Source: Fodinibius sp050117475
GTDB taxonomy: Bacteria > Bacteroidota > Rhodothermia > Balneolales > Balneolaceae
NCBI GenBank assembly: GCA_050117475.1
Contig: JASFMR010000115.1
Location: 1-8,980, forward strand
Direction: 5' to 3'
Length of the DNA: 8,980 nucleotides
Positions 1 through 6,609 of the stretch are shown piece after piece. The notes below the pieces were generated by a model. The model saw only the letters and a program-made list of their open reading frames with translations. It did not search any database and was not told where the DNA came from. The translations under genes were made by a program, and so were the position numbers. Positions within the stretch are counted from its first letter, which is position 1. Each line of letters opens with the position of its first letter.

Positions 1-77
1 AAAAGGAATACCTTGAAACTAAAAATAAAGCCGGAGCGCTTGTTGAGGCACTGAGTGTTGCTTTATCAATAACTTAG
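1..77 (+). CDS. trpE: Anthranilate synthase component I, C-terminal end (partial)
   Basis: Only the last 24 codons are present, read from base 3 to the TAG at 75-77; the gene begins outside the window. The tail contains NKAGALVEAL, which fits the closing helix of TrpE/chorismate-binding enzymes (family pattern roughly N-K-A-x-A-L-x-x-A-I-x-x-A). TrpE converts chorismate to anthranilate using ammonia supplied by TrpG. The call rests on this short match plus the complete trpG-D-C-F-B-A set downstream, which lacks trpE elsewhere in the window. PabB or another chorismate-utilising enzyme could have a similar tail, but the operon context favours TrpE. The catalytic centre and the tryptophan feedback site cannot be examined here. 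Confidence 0.75.
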   Translation, partial: KEYLETKNKAGALVEALSVALSIT

Positions 78-219
78 TGATGAATGTTAAAACGCTACAC
101 CTGACAAGGATTTTCGAAAGATAATAGACTAATATGATCTTATTTCAGAACAGAAAAAATTGCATTTATAACGAAATTATTAACATCAATATTAAACAAA
201 AGAAAAATATTTAGAGCCA
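78..219 (+). other. AT-rich trpE-trpS spacer, possible promoter region
   Basis: This 142-bp gap is the longest non-coding stretch in the window. Bases 151-210 contain 50 A/T out of 60. It holds an 8-bp palindrome, TTTCGAAA, at 112-119, but no GC-rich hairpin followed by a T-run, so no intrinsic terminator for trpE is visible. I could not find a convincing sigma-70 or Bacteroidota-type (TTTG / TAnnTTTG) promoter at proper spacing. The length and AT-richness are compatible with a secondary promoter for trpS and the genes after it, but this is inference. Confidence 0.35.
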
Positions 220-1212
220 ATGAAAACCATTTTATCAGGCATAACTCCTTCAGGAAAACTCCATTTGGGTAACTATTTTGGGGCCATCCGTCAGCACATA
301 CACATGCAGGAGGAGGGAGATGCATTTTATTTCATAGCCAACTATCATTCTTTAACCTCCATAAATGATGGCAGAGAGATATATGAGAACACTATTGATA
401 TTGCCCTGGACTATCTGGCATTGGGCTTGGATCCCGATAAATGCACTTTTTTTGTACAGAGTGATGTACCTCAACACGCCGAGCTTGCATGGATACTGGG
501 TACCTTTTGTCCCGTCAGCCTAATGGAGAAAGGTGTCGCCTATAAAGACAAGGTGGCCCAGGGCATGAATCCCAATATAGGTCTTTTCACTTATCCCATC
601 TTACAAGCTGCCGATATATTGATGTATAATGCCGATGTTGTGCCTGTTGGTCAGGATCAGAAGCAGAATATCGAAATTTGCCGCGATTTAGCAGGTAAAT
701 TCAATCACAACTACGGTGATGAATACCTGAAACTGCCGGAAGAGCATATTGTAGAATCAGTTGCAGTGGTGCCCGGAATTGATGGACAGAAGATGAGCAA
801 ATCTTACGGTAACACGATAGGTATTTTTGATGAGGGGAAGACTCTGAAAAAGAAGGTGATGTCCATTCAGACGGATTCTACCCCCCTTGATGAGCCCAAG
901 GATCCTGAAAAGTGCAATGTATACGCCCTCATTAAATTGTTTGCAGATGAAGAGAAACAGAATGAGATAGCCGAGAAATATCGTGCCGGCGGATATGGAT
1001 ATGGTCACGCCAAAAAAGAGCTTTTGGGCATGATAGAGGAGTATTTTGCTGATGCGAGAGTCAAGCGAAAGGAATTGGTCGAAGACCTGGATACTGTACG
1101 AGACATCCTCCGCGAAGGGGGAATGAAAGCCCGTGCAAGAGCAGAAGAGGTTATGGAGCCCGTTCGAAAAGTGACCGGTTTATTCAAAACGTACGATTTT
1201 AACAGTAAATAA
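220..1212 (+). CDS. trpS: Tryptophanyl-tRNA synthetase
   Basis: Class Ic aminoacyl-tRNA synthetase of 330 residues, the usual length for bacterial TrpRS. It activates tryptophan with ATP and loads it on tRNA-Trp in the cytoplasm. The Rossmann-fold signature is at the N-terminus (GITPSGKLHLGN, residues 7-18, with HLGN as the HIGH motif). GQDQKQN (residues 144-150) lies in the conserved active-site region. The second ATP signature, KMSKS, is at residues 191-195 and is intact. The ATG at 220 places the GxxPSG motif at the normal distance from the N-terminus. No good Shine-Dalgarno sequence precedes it. The gene lies between trpE and trpG, separated by 142 and 95 bp, an unusual place for a synthetase gene. 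Only one Trp residue (W91) occurs in the protein. Confidence 0.97.
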   Translation: MKTILSGITPSGKLHLGNYFGAIRQHIHMQEEGDAFYFIANYHSLTSINDGREIYENTIDIALDYLALGLDPDKCTFFVQSDVPQHAELAWILGTFCPVSLMEKGVAYKDKVAQGMNPNIGLFTYPILQAADILMYNADVVPVGQDQKQNIEICRDLAGKFNHNYGDEYLKLPEEHIVESVAVVPGIDGQKMSKSYGNTIGIFDEGKTLKKKVMSIQTDSTPLDEPKDPEKCNVYALIKLFADEEKQNEIAEKYRAGGYGYGHAKKELLGMIEEYFADARVKRKELVEDLDTVRDILREGGMKARARAEEVMEPVRKVTGLFKTYDFNSK

Positions 1213-1245
1213 ATAAGTTTTTCTTAGGTCTGGTCTGTTCGCCGA

Positions 1246-1267
1246 ATCCAGCAAGCAGGCTCTGGAT
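1246..1267 (+). other. Small hairpin in the trpS-trpG spacer
   Basis: ATCCAG (1246-1251) and CTGGAT (1262-1267) form a perfect 6-bp inverted repeat with a 10-base loop. An alternative fold pairs ATCC with GGAT and AGC with GCT, with a two-base bulge. No T-run follows, so it does not look like an intrinsic terminator. It sits in the 95-bp spacer 1213-1307. It could be an RNA processing or stability element, or chance. Confidence 0.25.
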
Positions 1268-1294
1268 AATAATTTAAATGAGATAGTGCAGTTT

Positions 1295-1299
1295 AAGGG
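1295..1299 (+). promoter_or_regulatory. Shine-Dalgarno-like site for trpG
   Basis: AAGGG lies 8 bases before the trpG ATG at 1308. It is one of only two well-placed Shine-Dalgarno-like sites in the window and supports that start, which also matches the conserved N-terminus of TrpG proteins. Confidence 0.5.
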
Positions 1300-1307
1300 C
1301 ACCAGCT

Positions 1308-1895
1308 ATGGTTTTAATCATCGATAATTACGACTCCTTTACATATAACCTGGTTCATATCGTAGCTCAGCATTCGGAAGAGTATAAAGTTGTACGCAAT
1401 GATGTGTTGACGGTAGAAGATGTTTCTGCGTTAAAACCAGACAGGATTCTCATTTCACCGGGACCGGGCCGGCCTGCAGACGCAGGCATTACAGGGTCAC
1501 TGATTCTAGAAATCGGGCGGCGAATTCCCGTCCTCGGGGTCTGTCTCGGACACCAGGCTATCGGAGAGGTGTTCGGAGGGAAAGTTGTTCATGCTCCTAA
1601 ACTCATGCATGGCAAAACGTCTGATATTTACCACGATGAAAAGTCGATTTTTCGAGGTATTCCCCAAAATTTCACAGCTACTCGTTATCACTCACTGGTT
1701 CTGGATCCTAATGAGATCCCAGATGAGCTTGAAGTTTCTGCCAGAAGTGATGACGAAGTCATTATGGGGGTGCGCCACCGTGAGTTTCCTATAGAGGGGA
1801 TTCAATTTCACCCTGAGAGTATTCTTACAGCTGAAGGCCCTAACATTGTGAAAAATTGGCTTGATTTAAAATATGTCCAATCAATTAAAAAATGA
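1308..1895 (+). CDS. trpG: Anthranilate synthase component II (glutamine amidotransferase)
   Basis: Class I glutamine amidotransferase of 195 residues, the normal size for a stand-alone TrpG not fused to TrpD. It hydrolyses glutamine and passes ammonia to TrpE to form anthranilate. The N-terminus IIDNYDSFTYNLV (residues 4-16) is typical of TrpG/PabA. The oxyanion region ISPGPGRP is at residues 49-56. The nucleophile is Cys79 in GVCLGHQAIGE, and the His168/Glu170 pair of the triad is in FHPES. TrpG and PabA cannot be told apart by sequence alone, and the protein may also serve 4-amino-4-deoxychorismate synthase. The position directly before trpD makes TrpG the main role. The last codons, ending in a TGA at 1893-1895, may overlap an alternative upstream start of trpD at 1873. 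Confidence 0.95.
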   Translation: MVLIIDNYDSFTYNLVHIVAQHSEEYKVVRNDVLTVEDVSALKPDRILISPGPGRPADAGITGSLILEIGRRIPVLGVCLGHQAIGEVFGGKVVHAPKLMHGKTSDIYHDEKSIFRGIPQNFTATRYHSLVLDPNEIPDELEVSARSDDEVIMGVRHREFPIEGIQFHPESILTAEGPNIVKNWLDLKYVQSIKK

Positions 1896-1932
1896 TTTAC
1901 TTAAGCTATTTAACTTCAAGTGGCACAATAAG

Positions 1933-2958
1933 ATGGAATTTAAAGATATGTTAGAAATGCTCGTTCAGGGCGAGGATTTAGACGGGGGAAAGGCAGAACA
2001 GGCACTTCGGCTTATTATCAAGGGCGAGGTAGAAAATGAACAGATAGCCTCCTTTCTAACCGCTATGCGAGCCAAGGGAGAGACGACAGAAGAATTGACC
2101 TCTTTTGTACGGGTTATGCGGGAGGCGGCCATAAAGCCGGAAGTAAATATTGAAGGGGCTGTTGATCTTTGCGGTACCGGCGGAGATCATTCGGGTACGT
2201 TTAATATATCTACGGCAGCCATGTTTGTGGTAGCCGGGGCGGGGGTGCCTGTACTGAAACACGGTAACAGGAGTGTTTCAAGTAAGAGTGGAAGTGCAGA
2301 TGTCTTGGAAACCCTTGGTGCTGTGGCAACCCTGGGAAAGGAACAGGTCGAGGAAGTATTTAACAACACCGGAATGGCTTTTATGTTCGCCCCGAATTTT
2401 CACCCGGCCATGAAGTACGTTATGCCGGCGCGTCGAAACATGGGTATCAGAACATTTTTTAATATCCTGGGGCCTTTGTTGAATCCGGCAGGGGTTAAAC
2501 GCCAAATGGTCGGGGCCTACAGCAGAGAAGTAGCGGCGCAAATTGCACGCATAATGGCAAATCTTGATACAGAATTTGCTTATTCAGTAAATGCGCATGA
2601 CGGGCTGGATGAAGTTAGTTTGAGTGCACAGTCCGAAATTTTTGAGCTCAACAACTGCATGGTTAACCAATCCAGCACTTTTGATCCTCGTTCTCTGGAT
2701 TTTGAATGGGTGGAGTTGGATGAGTTGCAGGGGGGCGACGCTAAACACAATGCCGGTATTATTCGATCGGTAATGGAGAATACATCAAAAGAAGCACAAC
2801 AGAATGTCATTTTACTTAATGCAACATTCGGGATACAGGCTTCTGGCAAAACAGAGAGTTTACAAGAAGCTAAAGAGTTGGCAGTGGAGAGTTTGAGATC
2901 AGGCAAGGCTATGCAAGCTTTGGATCAATTTATAGAAGCAACAAATGAGGTGGCTTAA
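1933..2958 (+). CDS. trpD: Anthranilate phosphoribosyltransferase
   Basis: TrpD transfers phosphoribose from PRPP to anthranilate, the second step of the pathway. From the ATG at 1933 the protein has 341 residues, matching stand-alone TrpD enzymes. The glycine-rich PRPP loop GTGGD is at residues 81-85, NIST at 91-94, KHGNR at 109-113, and SSKSGSADVLE at 116-126. The motif DGLDEVS, carrying the acidic metal-binding pair, follows near residue 207. I chose 1933 because MEFKDMLEML aligns with the first helix of known TrpD proteins. The frame is also open to an ATG at 1873, which would add 20 residues and overlap trpG by 23 bp; that extension has no counterpart I recognise. Neither start has a clear Shine-Dalgarno sequence. 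The next gene, trpC, starts 3 bp after the stop. Confidence 0.95.
   Translation: MEFKDMLEMLVQGEDLDGGKAEQALRLIIKGEVENEQIASFLTAMRAKGETTEELTSFVRVMREAAIKPEVNIEGAVDLCGTGGDHSGTFNISTAAMFVVAGAGVPVLKHGNRSVSSKSGSADVLETLGAVATLGKEQVEEVFNNTGMAFMFAPNFHPAMKYVMPARRNMGIRTFFNILGPLLNPAGVKRQMVGAYSREVAAQIARIMANLDTEFAYSVNAHDGLDEVSLSAQSEIFELNNCMVNQSSTFDPRSLDFEWVELDELQGGDAKHNAGIIRSVMENTSKEAQQNVILLNATFGIQASGKTESLQEAKELAVESLRSGKAMQALDQFIEATNEVA
2947..2952 (+). promoter_or_regulatory. Shine-Dalgarno site for trpC inside the end of trpD
   Basis: GAGGTG, complementary to the 3' end of 16S rRNA, lies 9 bases before the trpC ATG at 2962 and within the last codons of trpD. It suggests translational coupling of trpD and trpC and fixes the trpC start. 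It is the best ribosome-binding site in the window. Confidence 0.6.
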
Positions 2959-2961
2959 CCA

Positions 2962-3765
2962 ATGGCTAGCATTCTGAATGACATCGTTGAGCAGACAGCT
3001 CTGGACCTTAAAAAAAGACAGCGTGAGATTAGCTTTAAAGATATGGAATCCATGGAATTATATGAGAAGGATTCGAAAAATTTTAAAGAAGCCTTATTGC
3101 TTGAAACTGATGTAGCCATCATTGCGGAGATTAAAAAAGCGTCACCCTCAAAAGGAATTATCAGGAAAGATTTTGACCCCCGGCGCTTTGCTTGTCAATA
3201 TGCAAATAGCGGGGCATCTGCCATTTCGGTTTTGACCGATGAACCGGCTTTTAAAGGCAAACTTGAATATCTTGAAATAGCTTCAAAAGAAGTTTCTATT
3301 CCTTTGTTGCGTAAAGATTTCATTATTGATCCATATCAGGTTAAGGAAGCCAAAGCCTATGGGGCAGATGCAGTACTTTTGATTGTGGCAATAACGGAAG
3401 GGAACCAATTGAATGAGCTATTACATGCTTCGAGGGAGTTTGAGTTGCAAGCTTTGGTTGAATGTTATTCGGAGGAAGAACTTCAAAAAGTTAACTTTGA
3501 ATATGTTGATATTCTTGGCGTAAATAACCGCGACTTGCATACCTTCGATGTTGATCTCCACCGTGGTATTGATTTACTGCACAAGGCTCCCGCAGGAACT
3601 CTCCTTGTTTCCGAGAGTGGAATTAATAGCGCAAGTGATTTGAAGCTGCTTTACAACAAAGGTATTCATGCTGCTCTTATTGGTGAATACTTTATGCGTC
3701 AGCCTGATCCCGGCAGAGCAGTCAGGGAAATGAAAAACGAACTACACAAATTAATTAAAGAATAG
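2962..3765 (+). CDS. trpC: Indole-3-glycerol phosphate synthase
   Basis: Monofunctional (beta/alpha)8-barrel enzyme of 267 residues, not fused to TrpF as it is in enterobacteria. It decarboxylates and closes the ring of carboxyphenylamino-deoxyribulose phosphate to give indole-3-glycerol phosphate. Family active-site positions are all present: Glu56 and Lys58 in AEIKKASPSKG, the catalytic Lys118 in LLRKDFIID, Glu167 in ALVE, Asn188 in GVNNRDL, and Glu218-Ser219 in VSESGI. The N-terminal extension MASILNDIVEQT is the usual TrpC start. It begins 3 bp after trpD and is followed 8 bp later by trpF, so these three are almost certainly co-transcribed. The protein contains no tryptophan. Confidence 0.97.
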   Translation: MASILNDIVEQTALDLKKRQREISFKDMESMELYEKDSKNFKEALLLETDVAIIAEIKKASPSKGIIRKDFDPRRFACQYANSGASAISVLTDEPAFKGKLEYLEIASKEVSIPLLRKDFIIDPYQVKEAKAYGADAVLLIVAITEGNQLNELLHASREFELQALVECYSEEELQKVNFEYVDILGVNNRDLHTFDVDLHRGIDLLHKAPAGTLLVSESGINSASDLKLLYNKGIHAALIGEYFMRQPDPGRAVREMKNELHKLIKE

Positions 3766-3773
3766 ATTTAAAA

Positions 3774-4448
3774 ATGTTTGCAGACCCCGAAGTACGAACG
3801 AAAATTAAAATTTGTGGTGTGACTTCACTGCAGGATGCCCGTTTTATTGCCGGGGCATTGGTACATTATATGGGATTTATTTTTTATGAAGGCAGCCCCC
3901 GTTACATTGACCCCGCCAAAGTGGGGGCAATCATCAACTGGCTGGAAGGCCCCGAATATGTTGGCGTTTTTGTAAACCAGCCGCTGGATGATGTTAATAT
4001 GATTGGTCGACAGACCGGGATTGATTATGTACAGTTACACGGTAACGAAAATCCTGATTACTGCTCGCTGGTTGATAAACCGATTATTAAAGCGATACAC
4101 GTGGCAGCGGATGATACCGGGATGGATCTCAAAGAGCGAGTGGAGCCCTACCTGAATTGTGTTGACTACCTGTTGTTTGATACTAAAGCAGAGGGCAAGT
4201 GGGGCGGAACGGGGCAATCCTTCGACTGGTCGATATTGGATGATGTGGCCGGCCCCATCCCTTACTTTTTGTCAGGCGGCCTCAATGTTGACAATATTCG
4301 TTCTGCATGCGAACAAGTCCATCCCTATGCAGTGGATATCTCCAGTAGTTTGGAAAGAGAACCGGGAATCAAGGATTACGAAAAAATTGAGGCATTCATG
4401 GATGAGATGCGAAATATCTGGGAAAAGCAGGAGATGGGAGAATTTTGA
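3774..4448 (+). CDS. trpF: Phosphoribosylanthranilate isomerase
   Basis: TrpF catalyses the Amadori rearrangement of phosphoribosylanthranilate, the step before TrpC. The protein has 224 residues, slightly longer than the common 200-215. The catalytic Cys14 is in KICGVTS and the general acid Asp136 is in LLFDT. Phosphate-binding elements are GGTG (144-147), SGGL (167-170) and a DISSSLE-type loop, where many relatives have a Gly in place of the third Ser. SPRYI (41-45) is also typical. About seven residues precede the first strand. The start ATG at 3774 lies 8 bp after trpC and has no Shine-Dalgarno sequence, but it is A-preceded like most starts here. With four Trp residues it has more than the other trp enzymes in this operon. 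Confidence 0.96.
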   Translation: MFADPEVRTKIKICGVTSLQDARFIAGALVHYMGFIFYEGSPRYIDPAKVGAIINWLEGPEYVGVFVNQPLDDVNMIGRQTGIDYVQLHGNENPDYCSLVDKPIIKAIHVAADDTGMDLKERVEPYLNCVDYLLFDTKAEGKWGGTGQSFDWSILDDVAGPIPYFLSGGLNVDNIRSACEQVHPYAVDISSSLEREPGIKDYEKIEAFMDEMRNIWEKQEMGEF

Positions 4449-4521
4449 AAGTTGACAGCGGGAAATTGACTACGGCTAGTTATAACAAGTAACTTGAATT
4501 TAAAATTTAGTCAAAATTAGC
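4449..4521 (+). other. trpF-trpB spacer with inverted repeat and possible weak promoter
   Basis: This 73-bp gap contains a perfect 7-bp inverted repeat, TTGACTA (4466-4472) and TAGTCAA (4508-4514), with 35 bases between, and a palindrome GTTATAAC (4479-4486). TTGACA at 4452-4457 matches a sigma-70 -35 box, but no good -10 box lies at 16-18 bp. TTG at 4466 with TAACTTG at 4490 loosely resembles the Bacteroidota promoter form. An internal promoter for trpB-trpA is possible but not shown. Confidence 0.25.
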
Positions 4522-5706
4522 ATGAACTACACACAGCCCACAAAGCAAGGATATTTTGGAAACTTTGGAGGCAAATTTGTACCTGAAATCCTCATCCCTG
4601 TACTTGATAACCTGGAAGCAGCTTTTGATCAAGCATGGGAAGATGACACTTTTCAGGAGGAATATCATAATTTGCTTAATCAATATGTTGGCCGCCCTAC
4701 CAAACTTACCTACGCAGATCGGCTGACAGATTATTATGGGAAAGCTAAAATTTACCTGAAACGAGAAGATTTGTGCCATACCGGTGCCCATAAAATCAAT
4801 AACGCAATCGGTCAAATTCTGCTGGCGAAAAGGATGGATAAACACCGGATTATTGCCGAAACCGGTGCGGGCCAGCACGGGGTGGCAACTGCAACTGCAT
4901 GCGCCAAATTTGGGGTCGACTGTGTGGTCTATATGGGAGCTGAGGATATGGAAAGGCAGAAACTGAATGTAGAACGTATGCGCCTGCTTGGAGCCGAAGT
5001 TCGTTCTGTAACAAGTGGTTCACAGACGCTAAAAGATGCTACTAATGAAGCGATACGCGACTGGGTGACGAATGTGCATGATACCTTTTATATAATCGGA
5101 TCGGTGGTCGGTCCCCATCCGTATCCTATGATGGTTCGAAATTTTCACCGGGTAATTGGTGATGAAACTAAACACCAGTTAAAGGAAGCTGAAGGCCGAG
5201 GTCCGGACTATCTGTTGGCTTGCGTAGGAGGAGGATCCAATGCAATGGGCCTTTTTTATCCTTTTATTGAAGACGAATCAGTAAAGATGTATGGTTTGGA
5301 GGCGGCTGGATTGGGGGTCGATACCGATAAGACGGCTGCTACGTTAACCAAGGGTGAGCCCGGTGTTTTGCATGGCTCTATGAGCTATCTTCTGCATAAT
5401 TCCGAGGGACAAATACAGTTGGCTCACTCGATTAGTGCCGGGCTCGATTATCCCGGTATTGGGCCTGAACATTCTTATCTCCGTGACACTGAACGGGTAA
5501 CTTACTTGCCTATAAACGATGATCAGGCTATGAAAGGCGTAAAATTGCTTTCTGAATTGGAAGGTATAATCCCGGCACTCGAAACAGCCCATGCCGTTGC
5601 ATATTTGGACGATCTGATGCCGCAAACATCAGTTGATGAGGTGGTAGTTTTAAACTGTTCTGGACGAGGTGACAAGGACATGGGTACAATTACTAACCGT
5701 TTATGA
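4522..5706 (+). CDS. trpB: Tryptophan synthase beta subunit
   Basis: PLP enzyme of 394 residues, the length of standard TrpB1-type proteins. It condenses indole, channelled from TrpA, with L-serine to make tryptophan. The PLP lysine is Lys91 in HTGAHKINN. The catalytic Glu113 is in AETGAGQHG. The phosphate-binding loop GGGSN is at residues 236-240. The N-terminus YFGNFGGKFVPE (11-22) is the conserved TrpB start and supports the ATG at 4522, although no Shine-Dalgarno sequence is seen. The motif SISAGLDYPGIGPEHSYL and the C-terminal NCSGRGDKD are intact. It lacks the extensions I associate with TrpB2. The 73-bp gap before and 67-bp gap after are larger than in the upstream part of the operon. 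Confidence 0.98.
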   Translation: MNYTQPTKQGYFGNFGGKFVPEILIPVLDNLEAAFDQAWEDDTFQEEYHNLLNQYVGRPTKLTYADRLTDYYGKAKIYLKREDLCHTGAHKINNAIGQILLAKRMDKHRIIAETGAGQHGVATATACAKFGVDCVVYMGAEDMERQKLNVERMRLLGAEVRSVTSGSQTLKDATNEAIRDWVTNVHDTFYIIGSVVGPHPYPMMVRNFHRVIGDETKHQLKEAEGRGPDYLLACVGGGSNAMGLFYPFIEDESVKMYGLEAAGLGVDTDKTAATLTKGEPGVLHGSMSYLLHNSEGQIQLAHSISAGLDYPGIGPEHSYLRDTERVTYLPINDDQAMKGVKLLSELEGIIPALETAHAVAYLDDLMPQTSVDEVVVLNCSGRGDKDMGTITNRL

Positions 5707-5773
5707 GGATATTGAAGCATGTGCCGGCTTACCAATTTCGGCCTGATGGCTTTATAATTAGATTCAACTACAA

Positions 5774-6589
5774 ATGACCAATACCGAAGACAATAGAATT
5801 AAACGACTTTTTGAAGGCCATAAGGACTCATCGAAAATTCTGAGCCTTTTTTTGACTGCCGGATATCCCGATCCAGATGCAACAATAGAGTTGATTTTGG
5901 GATTTGAAGAAAATGGCGTTGATATGGTAGAGCTTGGAATACCATTCAGTGATCCACTGGCCGACGGGCCCACTATTCAATGTTCGAGTAATACGGCTAT
6001 TGAGAAGGGGATTACTATGAGGAAGATCCTGGACATCATACGCAGGGTCCGCAGACGTTCCCAAATACCTATAATTTTAATGGGATACATCAATCCCATT
6101 TTGCGATATGGTATTGAGCAGTTTTGCCGGGATGCCGCCGGCGTAGGTGCGGATGGTTTGATTATCCCGGATATTCCCATTGAAGAATCTGGAATACTCA
6201 AAGAACATACAGAGGCACATGGACTTCCCATTATTTATCTTGTGGCTCCTAATACATCAGATGAGCGCATGCGCAAAATTGACGGACAATCTCAGGGTTT
6301 TGTATATTGTGTATCGGTTACCGGCGTTACCGGTGCTCGTGACGGGGAAGAGGTGGCCCTGTCCGTGCAGCGATTTACTGATCGCGTTCGTCAGAATGTA
6401 ACTCGTAACCCGAAAATGGTCGGCTTTGGTATAAAATCATACGAAGACGCCCAGCAAATTGCTGCAGAGATGGATGGTTTCATAGTGGGAAGTGCCCTTA
6501 TTGATACTATCCGAGATCATTATCCTGACGAGGGCTGGAAGGATGAAGTCTTTGCTTTTGTTAGGTCCTTAAAGTATGGTGAAAAATAA
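5774..6589 (+). CDS. trpA: Tryptophan synthase alpha subunit
   Basis: Barrel enzyme of 271 residues, close to the 268 of the enterobacterial protein. It cleaves indole-3-glycerol phosphate to indole and glyceraldehyde 3-phosphate in the TrpA2B2 complex. The catalytic Glu53 is in VELGIPFSDP and Asp64 in ADGP, offset by four from Salmonella Glu49 and Asp60. MGYINPIL and the loop VSVTGVTGAR match the family; the latter is the mobile loop that closes over substrate. The protein's only Trp lies near the C-terminus. The start at 5774 is preceded by ACAA and no Shine-Dalgarno sequence. The 67-bp gap after trpB (5707-5773) contains no clear terminator or promoter. The next gene starts only 20 bp after the stop, with no terminator in between. 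Confidence 0.98.
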   Translation: MTNTEDNRIKRLFEGHKDSSKILSLFLTAGYPDPDATIELILGFEENGVDMVELGIPFSDPLADGPTIQCSSNTAIEKGITMRKILDIIRRVRRRSQIPIILMGYINPILRYGIEQFCRDAAGVGADGLIIPDIPIEESGILKEHTEAHGLPIIYLVAPNTSDERMRKIDGQSQGFVYCVSVTGVTGARDGEEVALSVQRFTDRVRQNVTRNPKMVGFGIKSYEDAQQIAAEMDGFIVGSALIDTIRDHYPDEGWKDEVFAFVRSLKYGEK

Positions 6590-6609
6590 TTTTAACGATA
6601 CGATAACTT

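Noticed and set aside
80..124. Short ORF of 14 codons after trpE (starting MNVKTLHL), considered as a trp leader peptide
   Set aside because: It contains no Trp codons, and no attenuator hairpin with a T-run follows it, so nothing supports attenuation here.
2580..2906. Long minus-strand open frame of 108 codons opposite trpD
   Set aside because: It lies fully within trpD, whose frame carries clear family motifs; the minus-strand translation shows no recognisable domain.
4507..4878. Minus-strand open frame of 123 codons opposite the start of trpB
   Set aside because: It is the antisense of the conserved TrpB N-terminal region including the PLP lysine; it looks like a shadow frame.
5721..5750. 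GC-rich stretch between trpB and trpA considered as a terminator (GCCG/CGGC and GCC/GGC pairs)
   Set aside because: Stems are only 3-4 bp and no T-run follows, so it is not a credible terminator.
5719..5757. Short ORF of 12 codons between trpB and trpA
   Set aside because: No Trp codons, no ribosome-binding site and no resemblance to a known peptide; consistent with chance.
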